DNA of 64,000 nucleotides from Valencia hispanica (taxonomy: Eukaryota > Chordata > Actinopteri > Cyprinodontiformes > Valenciidae). The stretch spans positions 2,046,321 through 2,110,320 of the forward strand of contig OY747713.1 of the NCBI GenBank assembly GCA_963556495.2. The letters run 5' to 3'. Positions 1-11,580 of the stretch are shown here, piece by piece. The notes under the pieces are model-generated. The model did no database searches and had not been told where the DNA came from. It saw only the letters and a program-made list of their open reading frames with translations. A program made the position numbers and the translations under genes. Positions within the stretch are counted from its first letter, which is position 1. Each line of letters begins with the position of its first letter.

Positions 1-239
1 GTTGGGTCTGCGGCAGCACCAGTCTAGGTGTTGATTCTGACCCGGTCCACCACAGAAAGAACCTGAATCTCAGCAGCACTGCGTTCAGACGAACAGAATC
101 AGGGCTGGGACCGGTGCTGAAATTCAGCCCTTGGTTCAGGGAGGCTTTTTCTCTGACCGCACAAAGGATGCAGGTGGAACCATAACTCTAACAAATATAC
201 TTTTATTGGTAGTATAACAAGTTTTTATGTTGTCATGAC

Positions 240-1447
240 CACAGGTGGGTAGTAACTAGTTACATTTTCTCGAGTAATTTTGCTGCATCAATGTTTTAAC
301 TTAATGATTAAATGAATTATTATGACGTATCGCTGATCTGACTTGAGAAAGAAATTCTGAATATTCTACCTATTGCGAGTAATTTCACTGAATCCAAACA
401 AACATGTAATCTAACACAAAGCTACAGATTATGTCAAAGTTAGACCTCTTGTTTGTACACCAGCTTTGTTGTTCTATTGTTATGTTCTAGCTGCTGAGCT
501 TTGGAGATGAACTGAATATAAGTTAAACACTATATGTTGCTACTGGAAGCACTTTACCTTGTTCTAATATGGATACATTACTTGTTGCGTTAGTTTAATA
601 AGTTTGATGATGAAGATTTGGTTTTGAAACAGTTTCCTCTGCTTCAAATTTGTTATTTTGTAATAATATTTAGGCTGTATGTATCAATTCTTTCATTGTA
701 TCTTTAAAATACCAGAATTTACAATTCAATTTCAATTCAATTCAGTTTATTTATATAGCGCCAATTCACAACAGATGTCATCTCAAGGCGCTTAACAAGA
801 AGTCATTTCAATACATTTATACAAACATTCCAATCAGTTAAAAAGTTTCCTATTTAAGGAATCCCAGCAGATTGCGTCAGTCATTGGCTTGAGGTTGGGC
901 CCCGTTGATGCAGACTTTCCAACCACAGCAATCCTTCAGCAATCCCTCATACTGAGCAAGCATGTAGCGACGGTGGAGAGGAAAAACTCCCCTTTAACAG
1001 GAAGAAACCTCCAACAGAACCAGGCTCAGTAGGAGCGGCCATCTGCCACGACCGTCTGGGGGTTTGAGAAGACAGAGCAGAAACACAGAAGGAACAGAAG
1101 ATCTGATATAAGAGAACTTTCTATGTTACAGAAAGTAAAAAGTTGATAACAGGACACAGTGGATGTTCAGTTACTGGGAGCATCATCCCAGTCGATGCAC
1201 ATAACACATAATTTTGTATTTTTGTCTGTCTTATGAAATCCTTTTAGAAAAATCTGTGCTAATAGAGCTGATCTGATCAGTTACTCAATACGCTGCTTAA
1301 GCAGCATTTTTACATATTACTATTTTAATATGAAATTACTCGACTAATTTCTTCTACTGCTACTTTTAACTTTTACTCAAACAAAAATATGTTAAAGTTT
1401 CCCTACTCTGACTTGAGAACAATTTTTGCGTACTCTACCCACCTCTG
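240..1447. mobile_element. hAT-like non-autonomous element (old copy)
   Basis: The left end reads CACAGGTGGGTAG (240-252). The right end, read on the minus strand, is CAGAGGTGGGTAG (1435-1447), so the termini form a 13-bp inverted repeat with one mismatch. The 8 bases outside each end (gtcatgac and ttcgcgac) match at 5 positions, as expected for a decayed 8-bp hAT target duplication. No transposase is left. A piece of LINE 3' end (717-1198) sits inside. The same terminal sequence occurs at about 7856-7995 in an epha10 intron. Assignment to hAT rests on the terminal sequence and the 8-bp duplication size and is an inference. Confidence 0.5.
717..1198 (-). mobile_element. L2/CR1-like LINE 3' end, 5'-truncated
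   Basis: On the minus strand this ends in the typical fish LINE tail: an AAGCGCCTTGAGATGA-like stretch, then an AT-rich stretch and repeated TTGAATTGAA. It aligns over its whole length with 23453-23865, the 3' end of the minus-strand LINE in prep, and shorter parts match 41711-42000. It carries no reverse-transcriptase sequence, which fits normal 5' truncation during retrotransposition. It is nested in the element at 240-1447. Confidence 0.7.
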
Positions 1448-2472
1448 TTCGCGACGTAAAAACATGCCGGAATATTAACAGACGTTGCGTAGTTGAGATT
1501 TTTCCTGCGTCTGAATTCGTGATTCAAGAATGGAGAAAATATCTTAAAGCGGGAACTGTGGAGCATCTTTAGTTTTTGTACAACAATCTCTGGATCAGAT
1601 AAATGGCAGCGGTGAGAAGCAACATTCCAGGAAATGATTCATTATATTCAGTATTTTAGATAAAGTTAATCTGAAAAAAAATCCCTTTCACAGAGTTGTT
1701 GCCTCGGATGAAAAACACTTAACCCACGTTATGAATCAAACGAGTCCAAATAGTACTGAAATATGTATTCATAACACGAGCAGATCTGCAGACTGACGGT
1801 GGAGCTCACAAAGATCTTCTATAAAAGAAGACGCCTCACTCACGAACACAGACACACAACAGGATCATCACAGTGGCTGTTTTATGGAGTACAGAAGAAG
1901 AAGAAAAAAAATCTTCCGGCCACCGGCGCTGGAACAGACCGGTCCAAACGCTCTGGATGGCCAGAATATTATCAGAACCATTAGAGTCAAACGGGCCTTT
2001 ATTATTATTTATTTGTCTCCCTCGGGAGAAAAATACCCTGGACACAATTTACACTCATCCACACAGCATCACAAAATACAATAAAGACATATGGAATAAT
2101 AAAAACAACCATAACAAGAACATTTAAAAAAAGGTACATAAATAAATACATAAAGGGTGAGGGGTTGGTCCTGATCCAAATGATTCTGTGACCCCTGGAC
2201 AGCAGCACCACCCCTCAGCTGGATCCGATTGCAGGTCAACCCTGAAACGGTTCTGAATCGCAGAACCAGTTGCCAATAGTTCCGGTTCTACTCTACCAGG
2301 ACGATGCGGATCTTTTAACCCAGACAGAATCTGGGTTCCCCCGCAGCTCTTGGTAGAACCCGACCTCCCGAGGTGTTCTGATGAACCTCTCCAGAACCGA
2401 CTGGACCCTGTGACCCCCGCTGTGGTGCCCTCTGACCTGACCTCCGCCTCTCTCTCCTCTGTGTGTCTTTAG
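1448..2472. other. epha10 intron, no exon recognised
   Basis: This stretch lies upstream of the first visible epha10 exon and ends at its acceptor (AG at 2471-2472). The next kinase exon upstream would encode the N-lobe with the VAIK lysine and the helix-C glutamate; I could not find it here, so it should lie left of the window. Several 60-90 aa open frames at 1799-2211 have no recognisable protein and overlap on both strands. Confidence 0.6.
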
Positions 2473-5400
2473 GAAACACGATGATGATCGTGGAGGAGAG
2501 CATGACCAACGGAGCCTTGGACTCTTTCCTCAGGGTACGCTTCTCCACCCTCAGCCTCTCTGCTTGTGTCACATGATCACGTCTCAGGTGAGCTGGATGA
2601 AGGTGTGGGTGGAGCTTATTGCTAACATCCGTGTGGTGTCTCCTCAGAAACACGAAGGCCAGCTGAGCGTCATGCAGCTGATGGACATGCTGGCGGGAGT
2701 GGCATCGGGGATGAAGTACCTCACAGAGATGGGCTTCGTCCACAGACGGCTGGCGGCACACAAGGTGAGCAGAGGTCAGGGGTCATCTCCAGCAGAGAGC
2801 CAGCCGATTGGCCCAGACGTTAACTCTAATGACGCAACCTTTAGAGGAGATTAGACCTGACCGCTCGTTTTCATGGGACGCGTAAGCGGCACGTTACAGG
2901 AGCAGCACGTTTCACTTGCGCATTCTTCTGCTCGCCGCTTTCCACCGGGTGCGTATGAGGCGCATAGCAGCAGGGAAGCAGCTGTCGCAGAGAGAGCACG
3001 AAACCACGCGAGATTAGCTAAATCACGCGTGGTTTCCTCAGTAAACACAACAGCAAGCAGGAAAAGACAACAACATGGCTCCAAAAGGTCTGTGTTTTAT
3101 GTTATGTCCAATAAGTTTATGTTATGTCAGGGAATATCCAAAATATTTAAGTAAAGCAACCGCAAAGCAGCACATTTCTTTTATTTTGAAAATCTAATTA
3201 TGCCGAGCCGTTTGACTTCCTGTCTTCCCCTATCCAAAATGTACGTGTTTTAGAGGCGTACCGCGTAGAAATTAGGACTGCCGCGTATATTTAGAAAAAG
3301 GCCGCGACATGACGCTGCAGAGGACCCGTCCACACGGAGACGCGTTTCGCTGTATACGTATACATTTTTTATCGGATTAGTGTTTCGTCCACACGGATCC
3401 GCCGTTTTGGGAGACTGAAACCGCTATTTTTTAAACCGGGTCCCAAAGGCCATGTGCACACGTAGCCGGGTTTTTTTTAAAAACGAATATCCTCACCACC
3501 TCGTTTAAAAAAAATCTCCGTCCACATCTAACTGCATAAGTGTGTTGTTAAGCACATTCATAGACATGCCAAACCTGTAGGGGGCAGTAGTTCCCCCAAA
3601 TCCCATCCACTCAGAGTAACTTTCTATCTTCTAACTTCTACACAGAGGAGTAATTGATTTTGTAAAAACAAGCAAGCAAAAAGCGCTTGGACAATCGATG
3701 ATGCCGACACGTCTCTGAGGGCATAAATGCTGTTTCTGAGTGGAAACAGGTCGCGGAAAGTGACGTTGGAGCATTTTTGTCGCGGAAACTCCGGTTATTT
3801 CTGTCCACACGCAAACGCTTAAAACAGAGAAAACGCAAATCTCCGCTTAGGCCGGATTTGTAGAAATAATCGTTTTCTGTGATAAAAATGGGGTTTTGGT
3901 GTAAACGAGAGGCCAAACCGCAGGGAAATATCAGCGTTTTTCCCTCGTGTAAACGGATCCAGAGTGGATAAATCTTAAAGCGACGCCCTTGCGGTTTCGT
4001 GTGAACAGCCAATCCGTATATTTTGTGAAACGATGATGTCATCACATCAAGTGTCGGCTGCGTCCCTCGTATCTGCAACAACAATAATGGCGGACTACGT
4101 GATTTTGTTCGTGCTGCAGAAGCTACTAAGCCTACTAGCAAAATCTATTGCTTTGTTATAAATGTATTCTTCTTGGTTCGTATACAGCGCGCAACGTTAT
4201 GCGCATGCTCAGAGTCTTCTTCTCCGTGTATAATAAATCTCTGTGGCAGAATTACAGCGCCCCATACTGGTCTGGCATACATACTACACTGTTTTCAGTC
4301 TGTTTCTGTGGTTTCGTGTGGACGCAGATATTTCTTGAGACGATGTCGTGTTTACGTAATTTTTTTTTTAGAACGAGGAAAAAAAATGATCGGATCGGGA
4401 ACGCACCGGCTTGGTGTAGGCGTGGACTCAGACGCGGCAGACTGGCGCTGCTTTCTCCTCCTGTGGAAAGGAGGCGTCAGGAACAGACGGGTAGAAAATG
4501 TTCTCATTCTTCACATTTTTCACGTTGATCCGTTTGTTCTGCTCCTCTCAGGTTCTGGTGAACTCCAACCTGACCTGCAAGGTGTCGGGCTTCAGACCTC
4601 TGCAGGAGGACAAGATCGAGGCCGTCTACACCAGCCTGGTAAGATGGAACGGTCCGCTCAGGTTCTCCCTCACCCAGTGATCACAGCCGGGCCAATCAGA
4701 ACCGAACCCAAGTAGAACTCCAGAACCAACACCTGAAATGTTCCGACAGCAGTGATCCACTAATATCTGATCCAGAAAAACGTCACAGCTTGGAGGAAGT
4801 TCCTCAGTTCCAGGAACATTTAGTGGAGAAGTTGGTTCTGGAGCCGTTCTCAGGTTGGGTTCTACTGCAGCTGGTTCTGGAGCCGTTCTCAGGTTGGGTT
4901 CTACTGCAGCTGGTTCTGGAGCCGTTCTCAGGTTGGGTTCTACTGCAGCTGGTTCTGGAGCCGTTCTCAGGTTGGGTTCTACTGCAGCTGGTTCTGGAGC
5001 CGTTCTCAGGTTGGGTTCTACTGTAGCTGGTTCTGGAGCCATTCTCAGGTTGGGTTCTACTGCAGCTGGTTCTGGAGCCGTTCTCAGGTTGGGTTCTACT
5101 GCAGCTGGTTCTGGAGCCGTTCTCAGGTTGGGTTCTACTGTAGCTGGTTCTGGAGCCATTCTCAGGTTGGGTTCTACTGCAGCTGGTTCTGGAGCCGTTC
5201 TCAGGTTGGGTTCTACTGCAGCTGGTTCTGGAGCCGTTCTCAGGTTGGGTTCTACTGTAGCTGGTTCTGGAGCCATTCTCAGGTTGGGTTCTACTGTAGC
5301 TGGTTCTGGAGAAGTTCTCAGGTTGGGTTCTACTGCAGCTGGTTCTGGAGAAGTTCTCAGGTTGGGTTCTACTGCAGCTGGTTCTGGAGAAGTTCTCAGG

Positions 5401-7806
5401 TTGGGTTCTACTGCAGCTGGTTCTGGAGCCGTTCTCAGGTTGGGTTCTACTGCAGCTGGTTCTGGAGCCATTCTCAGGTTGGGTTCTACTGCAGCTGGTT
5501 CTGGAGCCGTTCTCAGGTTGGGTTCTACTGCAGCTGGTTCTGGAGCCATTCTCAGGTTGGGTTCTACTGCAGCTGGTTCTGGAGCCATTCTCAGGTTGGG
5601 TTCTACTGTAGCTGGTTCTGGAGAAGTTCTCAGGTTGGGTTCTACTGCAGCTGGTTCTGGAGAAGTTCTCAGGTTGGGTTCTACTGCAGCTGGTTCTGGA
5701 GAAGTTCTCAGGTTGGGTTCTACTGCAGCTGGTTCTGGAGCCGTTCTCAGGTTGGGTTCTACTGCAGCTGGTTCTGGAGCCATTCTCAGGTTGGGTTCTA
5801 CTGCAGCTGGTTCTGGAGCCGTTCTCAGGTTGGGTTCTACTGCAGCTGGTTCTGGAGCCGTTCTCAGGTTGGGTTCTACTGCAGCTGGTTCTGGAGCCGT
5901 TCTCAGGTTGGGTTCTACTGCAGCTGGTTCTGGAGCCGTTCTCAGGTTGGGTTCTACTGCAGCTGGTTCTGGAGCCGTTCTCAGGTTGGGTTCTACTGTA
6001 GCTGGTTCTGGAGCCATTCTCAGGTTGGGTTCTACTGCAGCTGGTTCTGGAGCCGTTCTCAGGTTGGGTTCTACTGCAGCTGGTTCTGGAGCCGTTCTCA
6101 GGTTGGGTTCTACTGTAGCTGGTTCTGGAGCCATTCTCAGGTTGGGTTCTACTGCAGCTGGTTCTGGAGCCGTTCTCAGGTTGGGTTCTACTGCAGCTGG
6201 TTCTGGAGCCGTTCTCAGGTTGGGTTCTACTGTAGCTGGTTCTGGAGCCATTCTCAGGTTGGGTTCTACTGTAGCTGGTTCTGGAGAAGTTCTCAGGTTG
6301 GGTTCTACTGCAGCTGGTTCTGGAGAAGTTCTCAGGTTGGGTTCTACTGCAGCTGGTTCTGGAGCAGGTTGGGTTCTACTGTAGATGGTTCTGGAGCAGG
6401 TTGGGTTCTACTCACTAACTGTCTGTTCTCCCTGCAGCATGGCGGTAAGAGTGTGGTTCTGTGGACCGCTCCAGAAGCCATCCAGTACCACCGCTTCTCT
6501 TCTGCGTCTGACGTCTGGAGCTTCGGCATCGTCATGTGGGAGGTCATGTCCTACGGAGAGAGACCTTACTGGGACATGGGAACCCAGGATGTGAGTTGGT
6601 TCTACTCAGTTAAACCGTGTAAACTCCCCGGTTCCGTATCATTGGACCCAAATCAGCCTTATTCCTGGTTCTGCTGAGACCGCCTCTATGCGGCTCCCCA
6701 GCTCCATGAACCAATCCCGTTTCTCCTGCAGCTTTCCCAGGAAAACTGGAACCTTTACTGTCCCTGATCAGAACCAGAACCTTTACTTCAGATGGACATG
6801 CAGCGGATCCGGTCTGCAGCTCAGTGACATGTGGGGAGGTTCTGGACGTGCAGCAGGTTCTGACTCCTCTGCAGTCGGAGAAATTAAACCCAAAGTAGAA
6901 GCTTCTATTTCTGGTTTTTGATTAATTGGATCAATTTGTTGTTTTTAACAACTTTTAATTATGCGTCATTCATTGCTAATTTAGGCTGTTTAACGATATG
7001 ATAGCAAGAAAAATAAGACAATATTTAATAAGATTTTGTAAAGAATAAATGAGATTTTTTTGCTCTAATTGAGAATCGTGCATATCTCACAATATCTCCA
7101 TCATGCTCATCTTTGTTTGCCCTGATTTTTTAAAATCTGTCTGCTTCACTGGAGATGATCCATAAGGAGGAGCGTTGTCCCAGATCGCTTCTTTTCGGAT
7201 CGTCTTTTTGTCTTTTTCCCGAGTGCAGATTTTACTCGACCCTCCTCTGATCGCACGTCGCCGCTGCAGCTTGTTCTGCTCACTGAACCGCGTTGGGATG
7301 TGTGTCTGTATGGATGGACGTTATATTCCTGAGTTTTCATGGTTCATGGAGCAGAAAAGCTTCATTTTCCTCCGTCGCCGTGAAAATAATACATTGTCCC
7401 TGCAGACAGGTGCAGCGCTAAAAGCTGCAGATTATCTCCCGGTCCGTTTCTAAACGTTCACATTTAATATGCATGAGTAGCTGAACAGGAACAGGAACAG
7501 GAACAACAGCCTTCTCCTTCGTGAAGTTTCTCCTCAGCAGCTGTTCTATTATCAAACTTTCCAATTGAGAGGTCAGAGGTGAAGCTTGCAGAGCGGCAGG
7601 GATATTAATCCACTTTAAATTGAGACATTATATCATAACAGGATTTCTGCTTGGCCCGTCCACCTGTGATCCAGTGTGGCCTTTACCCAGCGCCTCTGAT
7701 TAAATGGAAAATGTCAGACGCTGAGAAGCATTTTATGAATGCTCCTTAGTAAGATAGAAGCTGGAGGGGGGGTGAAATAAGGCTGCTGATGGATGTCATT
7801 TTGGTG

Positions 7807-7860
<54 letters not shown>

Positions 7861-8905
7861 ACTCAAGTAAAAGTAGTGATACTTCATAATAATAATCAAT
7901 ACAAGTATAAAGTACAATATAGTAAAGGTACTCTTAAAAGTACATATTTCCAAAACATTACTTAAGTAAATGTAAGTAGTTCCTACCCACCTCTGGGGTG
8001 GGGGGAGTAATTAAACGGATCTTTGTGGTTTTCCTACCTCAGGAGGAGAACTTTCCCACCTAAACTCATAAATGAAGAGATCCAAACGCTTCTCTGTGAG
8101 ATAAGGTTCTGTTTCTGGAGGAAATTAAACTGTTCCGATAGCAGAAATAAAAGCAGCTAATATCCTGCTGGTAGGGTGGCGCTTCATGTCTGGTACCGGG
8201 GGTCGCAGATCTGAGGCCAGGTCCGGTTTTAACAAGCTCAGTCCCGGGGAGGCGTGGATTAACGTGTGTTTGTGTGCAGGTAATAAAGGCCATCGAGGAC
8301 GGCTTCCGGCTGCCGGCGCCGGTCAACTGTCCTCCACATCTGCACCAGCTGATGCTGGACTGCTGGCAGAAGGAGCGGACGGAGAGGCCCAGCTTCAGCC
8401 AGATCCACTCGGCGCTCAGTAAGAGCATCCGTTCTCCTGACGGGATCGGCTCGTCCACGCTGGCCCGCAGGTACGGACGCGGCGCCGGTTCTGTCGTCTG
8501 ATGTCCCTCCTGCTGCTCTGTGCGTTCTAACGGTTCTGCTCCTGCAGGACGCTGAGTTCGTCCATCGCTCTGGCCGAGCGGCCGCTCCCCACCCTGCCGT
8601 CCTTCAGCTCCGTGGGCGAGTGGCTGGACGCTGTGGACATGGGCCGATACAAGGACAACTTCACGGCTGCAGGATACTGCTACCTGGAGTCTGTGGCTCG
8701 GATGACCGTGCAGTGAGTGGCTCCGCCTCCGCCGCCGCGTCCTTCAGTGGGACGCAGCCTCTGAATGTTTCTGTGTGTCTCTCTCTGCAGAGACGTCCTG
8801 AGCCTCGGCATCACCTCCCTGGATCACCAGAAGCTGATCCTGGCCGCCATCCAGACGCTCAGGGCGCAGGTGATCCAGATGCACGGCCGCGGGGTGCAGG
8901 TCTGA
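2473..8905 (+). CDS. epha10: Ephrin type-A receptor 10-like pseudokinase, 3' part (partial gene)
   Basis: Exons: 2473-2534, 2648-2764, 4552-4638, 6438-6590, 8280-8470, 8548-8712 and 8791-8905. All are flanked by AG/GT, and the joined frame stays open for about 295 codons to the TGA at 8903-8905. The order is: kinase segment ([16 protein letters not shown]), catalytic-loop exon, activation-segment exon, C-lobe exons ([20 protein letters not shown], then [20 protein letters not shown]), a SAM domain over the last two exons, and a C-terminus GRGVQV that could bind PDZ domains. Ephs are membrane receptors for ephrins, but here the catalytic loop reads HRRLAAHK instead of HRDLAARN and the DFG motif reads GFR, so phosphotransfer should be lost. 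That pattern and the C-terminus fit EphA10 better than EphB6, the other Eph pseudokinase. The ligand-binding, fibronectin, transmembrane and N-lobe exons are off-window to the left. Confidence 0.87.
2765..4551. other. epha10 intron with repeat-like DNA
   Basis: No exon is seen between the catalytic-loop exon and the activation-segment exon. From about 2850 to 4370 the sequence is CpG-rich for an intron and repeats phrases such as GTCCACACGGA, GTAAACGGATCC and TTTCGTGTG(G/A)A, which looks like one or two degraded non-autonomous DNA transposons. I could not find clean terminal inverted repeats or a target duplication, so no family is named. Confidence 0.4.
4835..6410. repeat. 39-bp minisatellite, about 40 copies, with higher-order structure
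   Basis: A 39-bp unit (GGTTCTGGAGCCGTTCTCAG, then GTTGGGTTCTACTGCAGCT) is repeated about 40 times, with the last copies shortened. It sits in the epha10 intron between exons 4552-4638 and 6438-6590, starting 200 bp after the first and ending under 30 bp before the second. Units differ at two places: GCCGTT, GCCATT or GAAGTT in the first half, and CTGCAGCT or CTGTAGCT at the end. Variants occur in repeating blocks, such as one GTA/ATT unit followed by two standard units, and runs of three GAAGTT units. Because 39 is a multiple of three and the unit lacks stops, both strands give long open frames (about 509 codons plus, 541 minus); these are repeat artefacts. Confidence 0.97.
6591..8279. other. 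epha10 intron: (TA)n tract and hAT-end relic
   Basis: A pure (TA)n run lies at about 7811-7849. Directly after it, 7856-7995 carries a fragment (ACTCAAGTAAAAGTA ... CCTACCCACCTCTG) ending like the element at 240-1447, so it is probably a second truncated copy. The rest of the intron shows nothing I can identify; short open frames at 7146-7453 and 8066-8422 have no recognisable product. Confidence 0.55.
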
Positions 8906-9395
8906 CGGGTGGACTCACCTGGGCTCCGGCTGCTGCGGCGCACCCACAGGTGTGTGCAGGTGGAGAGGACGGAGGAGCTCGTCCACCCTGGAGGACAGAC
9001 GAGCAGAAGTCAGACTCCTCCTCCATTCCTTCATCCCTTCTTCGTGTTTTAAAGAGGAGATGAGTGTTGTGACCCGAGGACCGCCGAGGGGTGATGTCAT
9101 GTGACCTATTGTGACCTCTGCTGGCTCCCTCTGGGGGACAGGTTGGGCCCTGCAGCTCATTTTGGTGGAATGTCCCTTTAAGGCACCGGGAGCTCCCGTT
9201 GCCACACGGCGCTGATCCAACTGGATGAATAGCTGGGTTAAAACTGGAGCTGACCATGTGGGCGGAGCTTCAGTCAGCGACCCAATCAGAGTCTCTGCTG
9301 TGAAACGTTCAAACTGGGTTTTTCTTCTCCTTGGTGCTTTTTTTCCCCCTGGTTTTCTTTGTGCCGAACATCATCTCAGTAACGCTCCTCATGTT
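8906..9395 (+). other. epha10 3' UTR and downstream flank
   Basis: This follows the epha10 stop codon directly and has no further splice-linked coding frame. I see no canonical AATAAA before the Tc1 copy that starts near 9400, so the 3' end of the transcript cannot be placed. Confidence 0.4.
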
Positions 9396-9399
9396 TCTG

Positions 9400-10335
9400 T
9401 GAATACAGCTGAAAAAAACAATAACTGGAATATCGGGAAAAATGTCAATATTTTTGTATCATTTCACAAACTTCTTGTAATTCAAATGATTCTGGCTCAC
9501 CGAGAATGAAAACCCAGAATTCAGAGTCAGACAAAATGAGAATATTGTGAAAAATTGAAAAATATTGAAATGCATAGAAAGTTAAGTGGAGGAAAAACAT
9601 TCAGCAGCGACAGAGATAACCGCAGCCTTGAGCAGATTGCCACTTCACTAGCAGTGGACTGAAGCTGGACTCAGAACATCTAGGTCCACTGGTCTTAGAC
9701 GGATCCCACACTTGGACTGAGGAGAACCAGAACCGGACGGTTGCTCAGAGATCTAAACTCCTCCCAGAGTCTGGCAGGAAGAGTGGAGAGGACCAGAACC
9801 TACATTGCTGGAGGTCCAGAGGTTATCTGCAGTACCATTTCATCTGCTGGTTCTGGTCCACTGGGTTTCCTGAAGTCCACAGTCAACACAGCCGTCTACC
9901 AGGATGTGATAGAGCTTTATTGGAGATGCTGGTTTCATTTTCCAGCAGGACTTGGTACCGACCCACGGTACCTAAGGTACCAGAAGCTGGTCCAGCGACC
10001 ATGGTGGTACTGTGCTTGATTGGCCAGCAAACGGGCCTGACCAGAATCTCAAAGAGATTCTGTGTCGGATTGTCCAGAGGAAGAGGAGAAACACCAGAAC
10101 AAATGATGAAGATGACCTTAAGGTTCTATCAAGCCAACCTGGGCTTCCAGCACCTCAGCAGAACCTCACGGTTCCCGACCAGAACCAGAAAGCGGAAAAT
10201 TAACAAAGTTTCAATAATTCTTTCATTTCTGTTTTTTTATTGATCTGAAGTAATATTCTGATGTTCTGACACTAAATTCTGGGTTTTCGATCTCTGTGAG
10301 TCAGAACCATCAGAACCATATTAAATAAAGGCTTG
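9400..10335 (+). mobile_element. Tc1/mariner-type element, degenerate (copy 1)
   Basis: The ends form a long imperfect inverted repeat: GAAAACCCAGAATTC near 9507 pairs with the reverse of AAATTCTGGGTTTTC near 10273, extending about 60 bp in all. Between them are broken pieces of a Tc1 transposase: VNTAVYQDVIE near 9884-9920, then VLDWPANGPDQN near 10010-10040, a decayed form of the family's LDWPANSPDLNPIENLW. The catalytic region is shortened and frameshifted, so it is dead. A minus-strand copy of the same family lies at 34550-35285. Confidence 0.8.
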
Positions 10336-11100
10336 CAGTATATCCCTCTCTAGCCTGTTTTAACAGGGACGGACCGTGGCGGCATATCAGGGTAATACCG
10401 CCGCCACCCTGTGTCCTTTGAAGGCGCCGTGAACAATCGTGCCGCCAAGCTTCATAGTAACATTACCACAACAACGCCGGACTTGACCACTAATGAATGA
10501 CCAAAGTTCTCCCTGATGGTGGCGCCATTGCGTTTTTTTGTTTTGTTTAAACAGGCCTATGTGTGATAGATCTTTCTCATGCCTGAGCTCTCTAAGATGA
10601 GGGACAGAAACTCGAGACGTTTTTCAGGATATTCTGGATTCGTTCCTGTAGCGGCGAGGCTCTGCTGTTCACATATTTACCCATATTTCTTCTCTCCTCA
10701 GATGAAGCTTTTATTTATCTTGTTCTGTTTGATTTGGACTGGGAACTCGTTAGAACCGCCGGTACACAGTATCTGTGTATTCCTGAACATGTCAGCTTTA
10801 ACTGGACCCGCTGGTTCTGTGTGATGGACTCCAGTGTCAGTATCTTCTCTCTGTGCGGTGAGCTAAAGGTCTCGGTTTCTTCTTCTTCACGCTGAGCCGT
10901 GTCCAGTCCCTGATGTTTAATACTGTAAATATGTATCTGAAAATGCCAAATCTATTTTTATAATTTGTTTGAATAATGTGTTGATTGATCTAATATCTGC
11001 TCACTGTGTAAACGTTTTACTGGTTACATTTAGTAGTTTCCACGTTTGGAATATAAAACAGATTGATAAACGTTTCTTTTTCATGCTTTTTACCTGATAG
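10336..11100. other. Unassigned intergenic sequence
   Basis: This contains a GC-rich segment (about 10370-10520, with GCCGCC/GGCGGC runs) and an AT-rich remainder. I see no gene, and no repeat ends I can define. Confidence 0.35.
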
Positions 11101-11580
11101 AAGGAAAACTAATGGCTGTTGCAATATTTAAACGTGTTATTAAAAAAACTCCAACACTAGCAGGCTGGTTGCTCTCTGTACAGGCCGTCTCAACTGGACC
11201 GGCTCTGATCATAGAGTCCGATTCAGATCGCATCACATCCAGGCGACTGCCCAGAGGAACATGCAGCACCTTCTATTATTTAGAGAAGAAGCAACGAAGC
11301 TCATGTTGACTCTGGAGGAGCTGCAGAGAGCCACAGGACATCTGTTAGATGGATGAGCCAGAAGAAGTGTTGTCTGCAGTTTGCTACAAGCCATGACCTG
11401 CATGCAAAACACAACAGCCACACCGTGAAACACGGTGGTGGCAGTGGCATGCTGTGGCACAGAGGTGATGGGAAGATGGATGGAGCTAAATCCAGGACAA
11501 TCCTTGAAGAAAACCTGTAAGAGGCTGCAGACGACCTGAGACCAGATGTCCAGACAGAGATCACTAAAACCAAACTGATA
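11100..11580 (+). mobile_element. Tc1-like fragment (second family)
   Basis: The segment around 11400-11560 (GTGAAACACGGTGGTGGCAG ... GGATGGAGCTAAATCCAGGA ... GAAGAAAACCTGTAAGAGG) is the middle of a Tc1-like transposase gene, matching the family piece that encodes KHGGGS and later EENL. Minus-strand relatives lie at 47050-47470 and 49520-50030. No ends are visible and all frames are broken. Confidence 0.65.

Noticed and set aside
4626..6384. Very long open frames on both strands (541 and 509 codons) encoding 13-residue repeats
   Set aside because: They are translations of the 39-bp minisatellite, whose unit is a multiple of three and lacks stops. They lie in an intron, on both strands.
8620..9063. 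147-codon plus-strand frame covering the end of epha10
   Set aside because: It is a shifted reading of the SAM-domain exons; the true frame gives [19 protein letters not shown] and [11 protein letters not shown].
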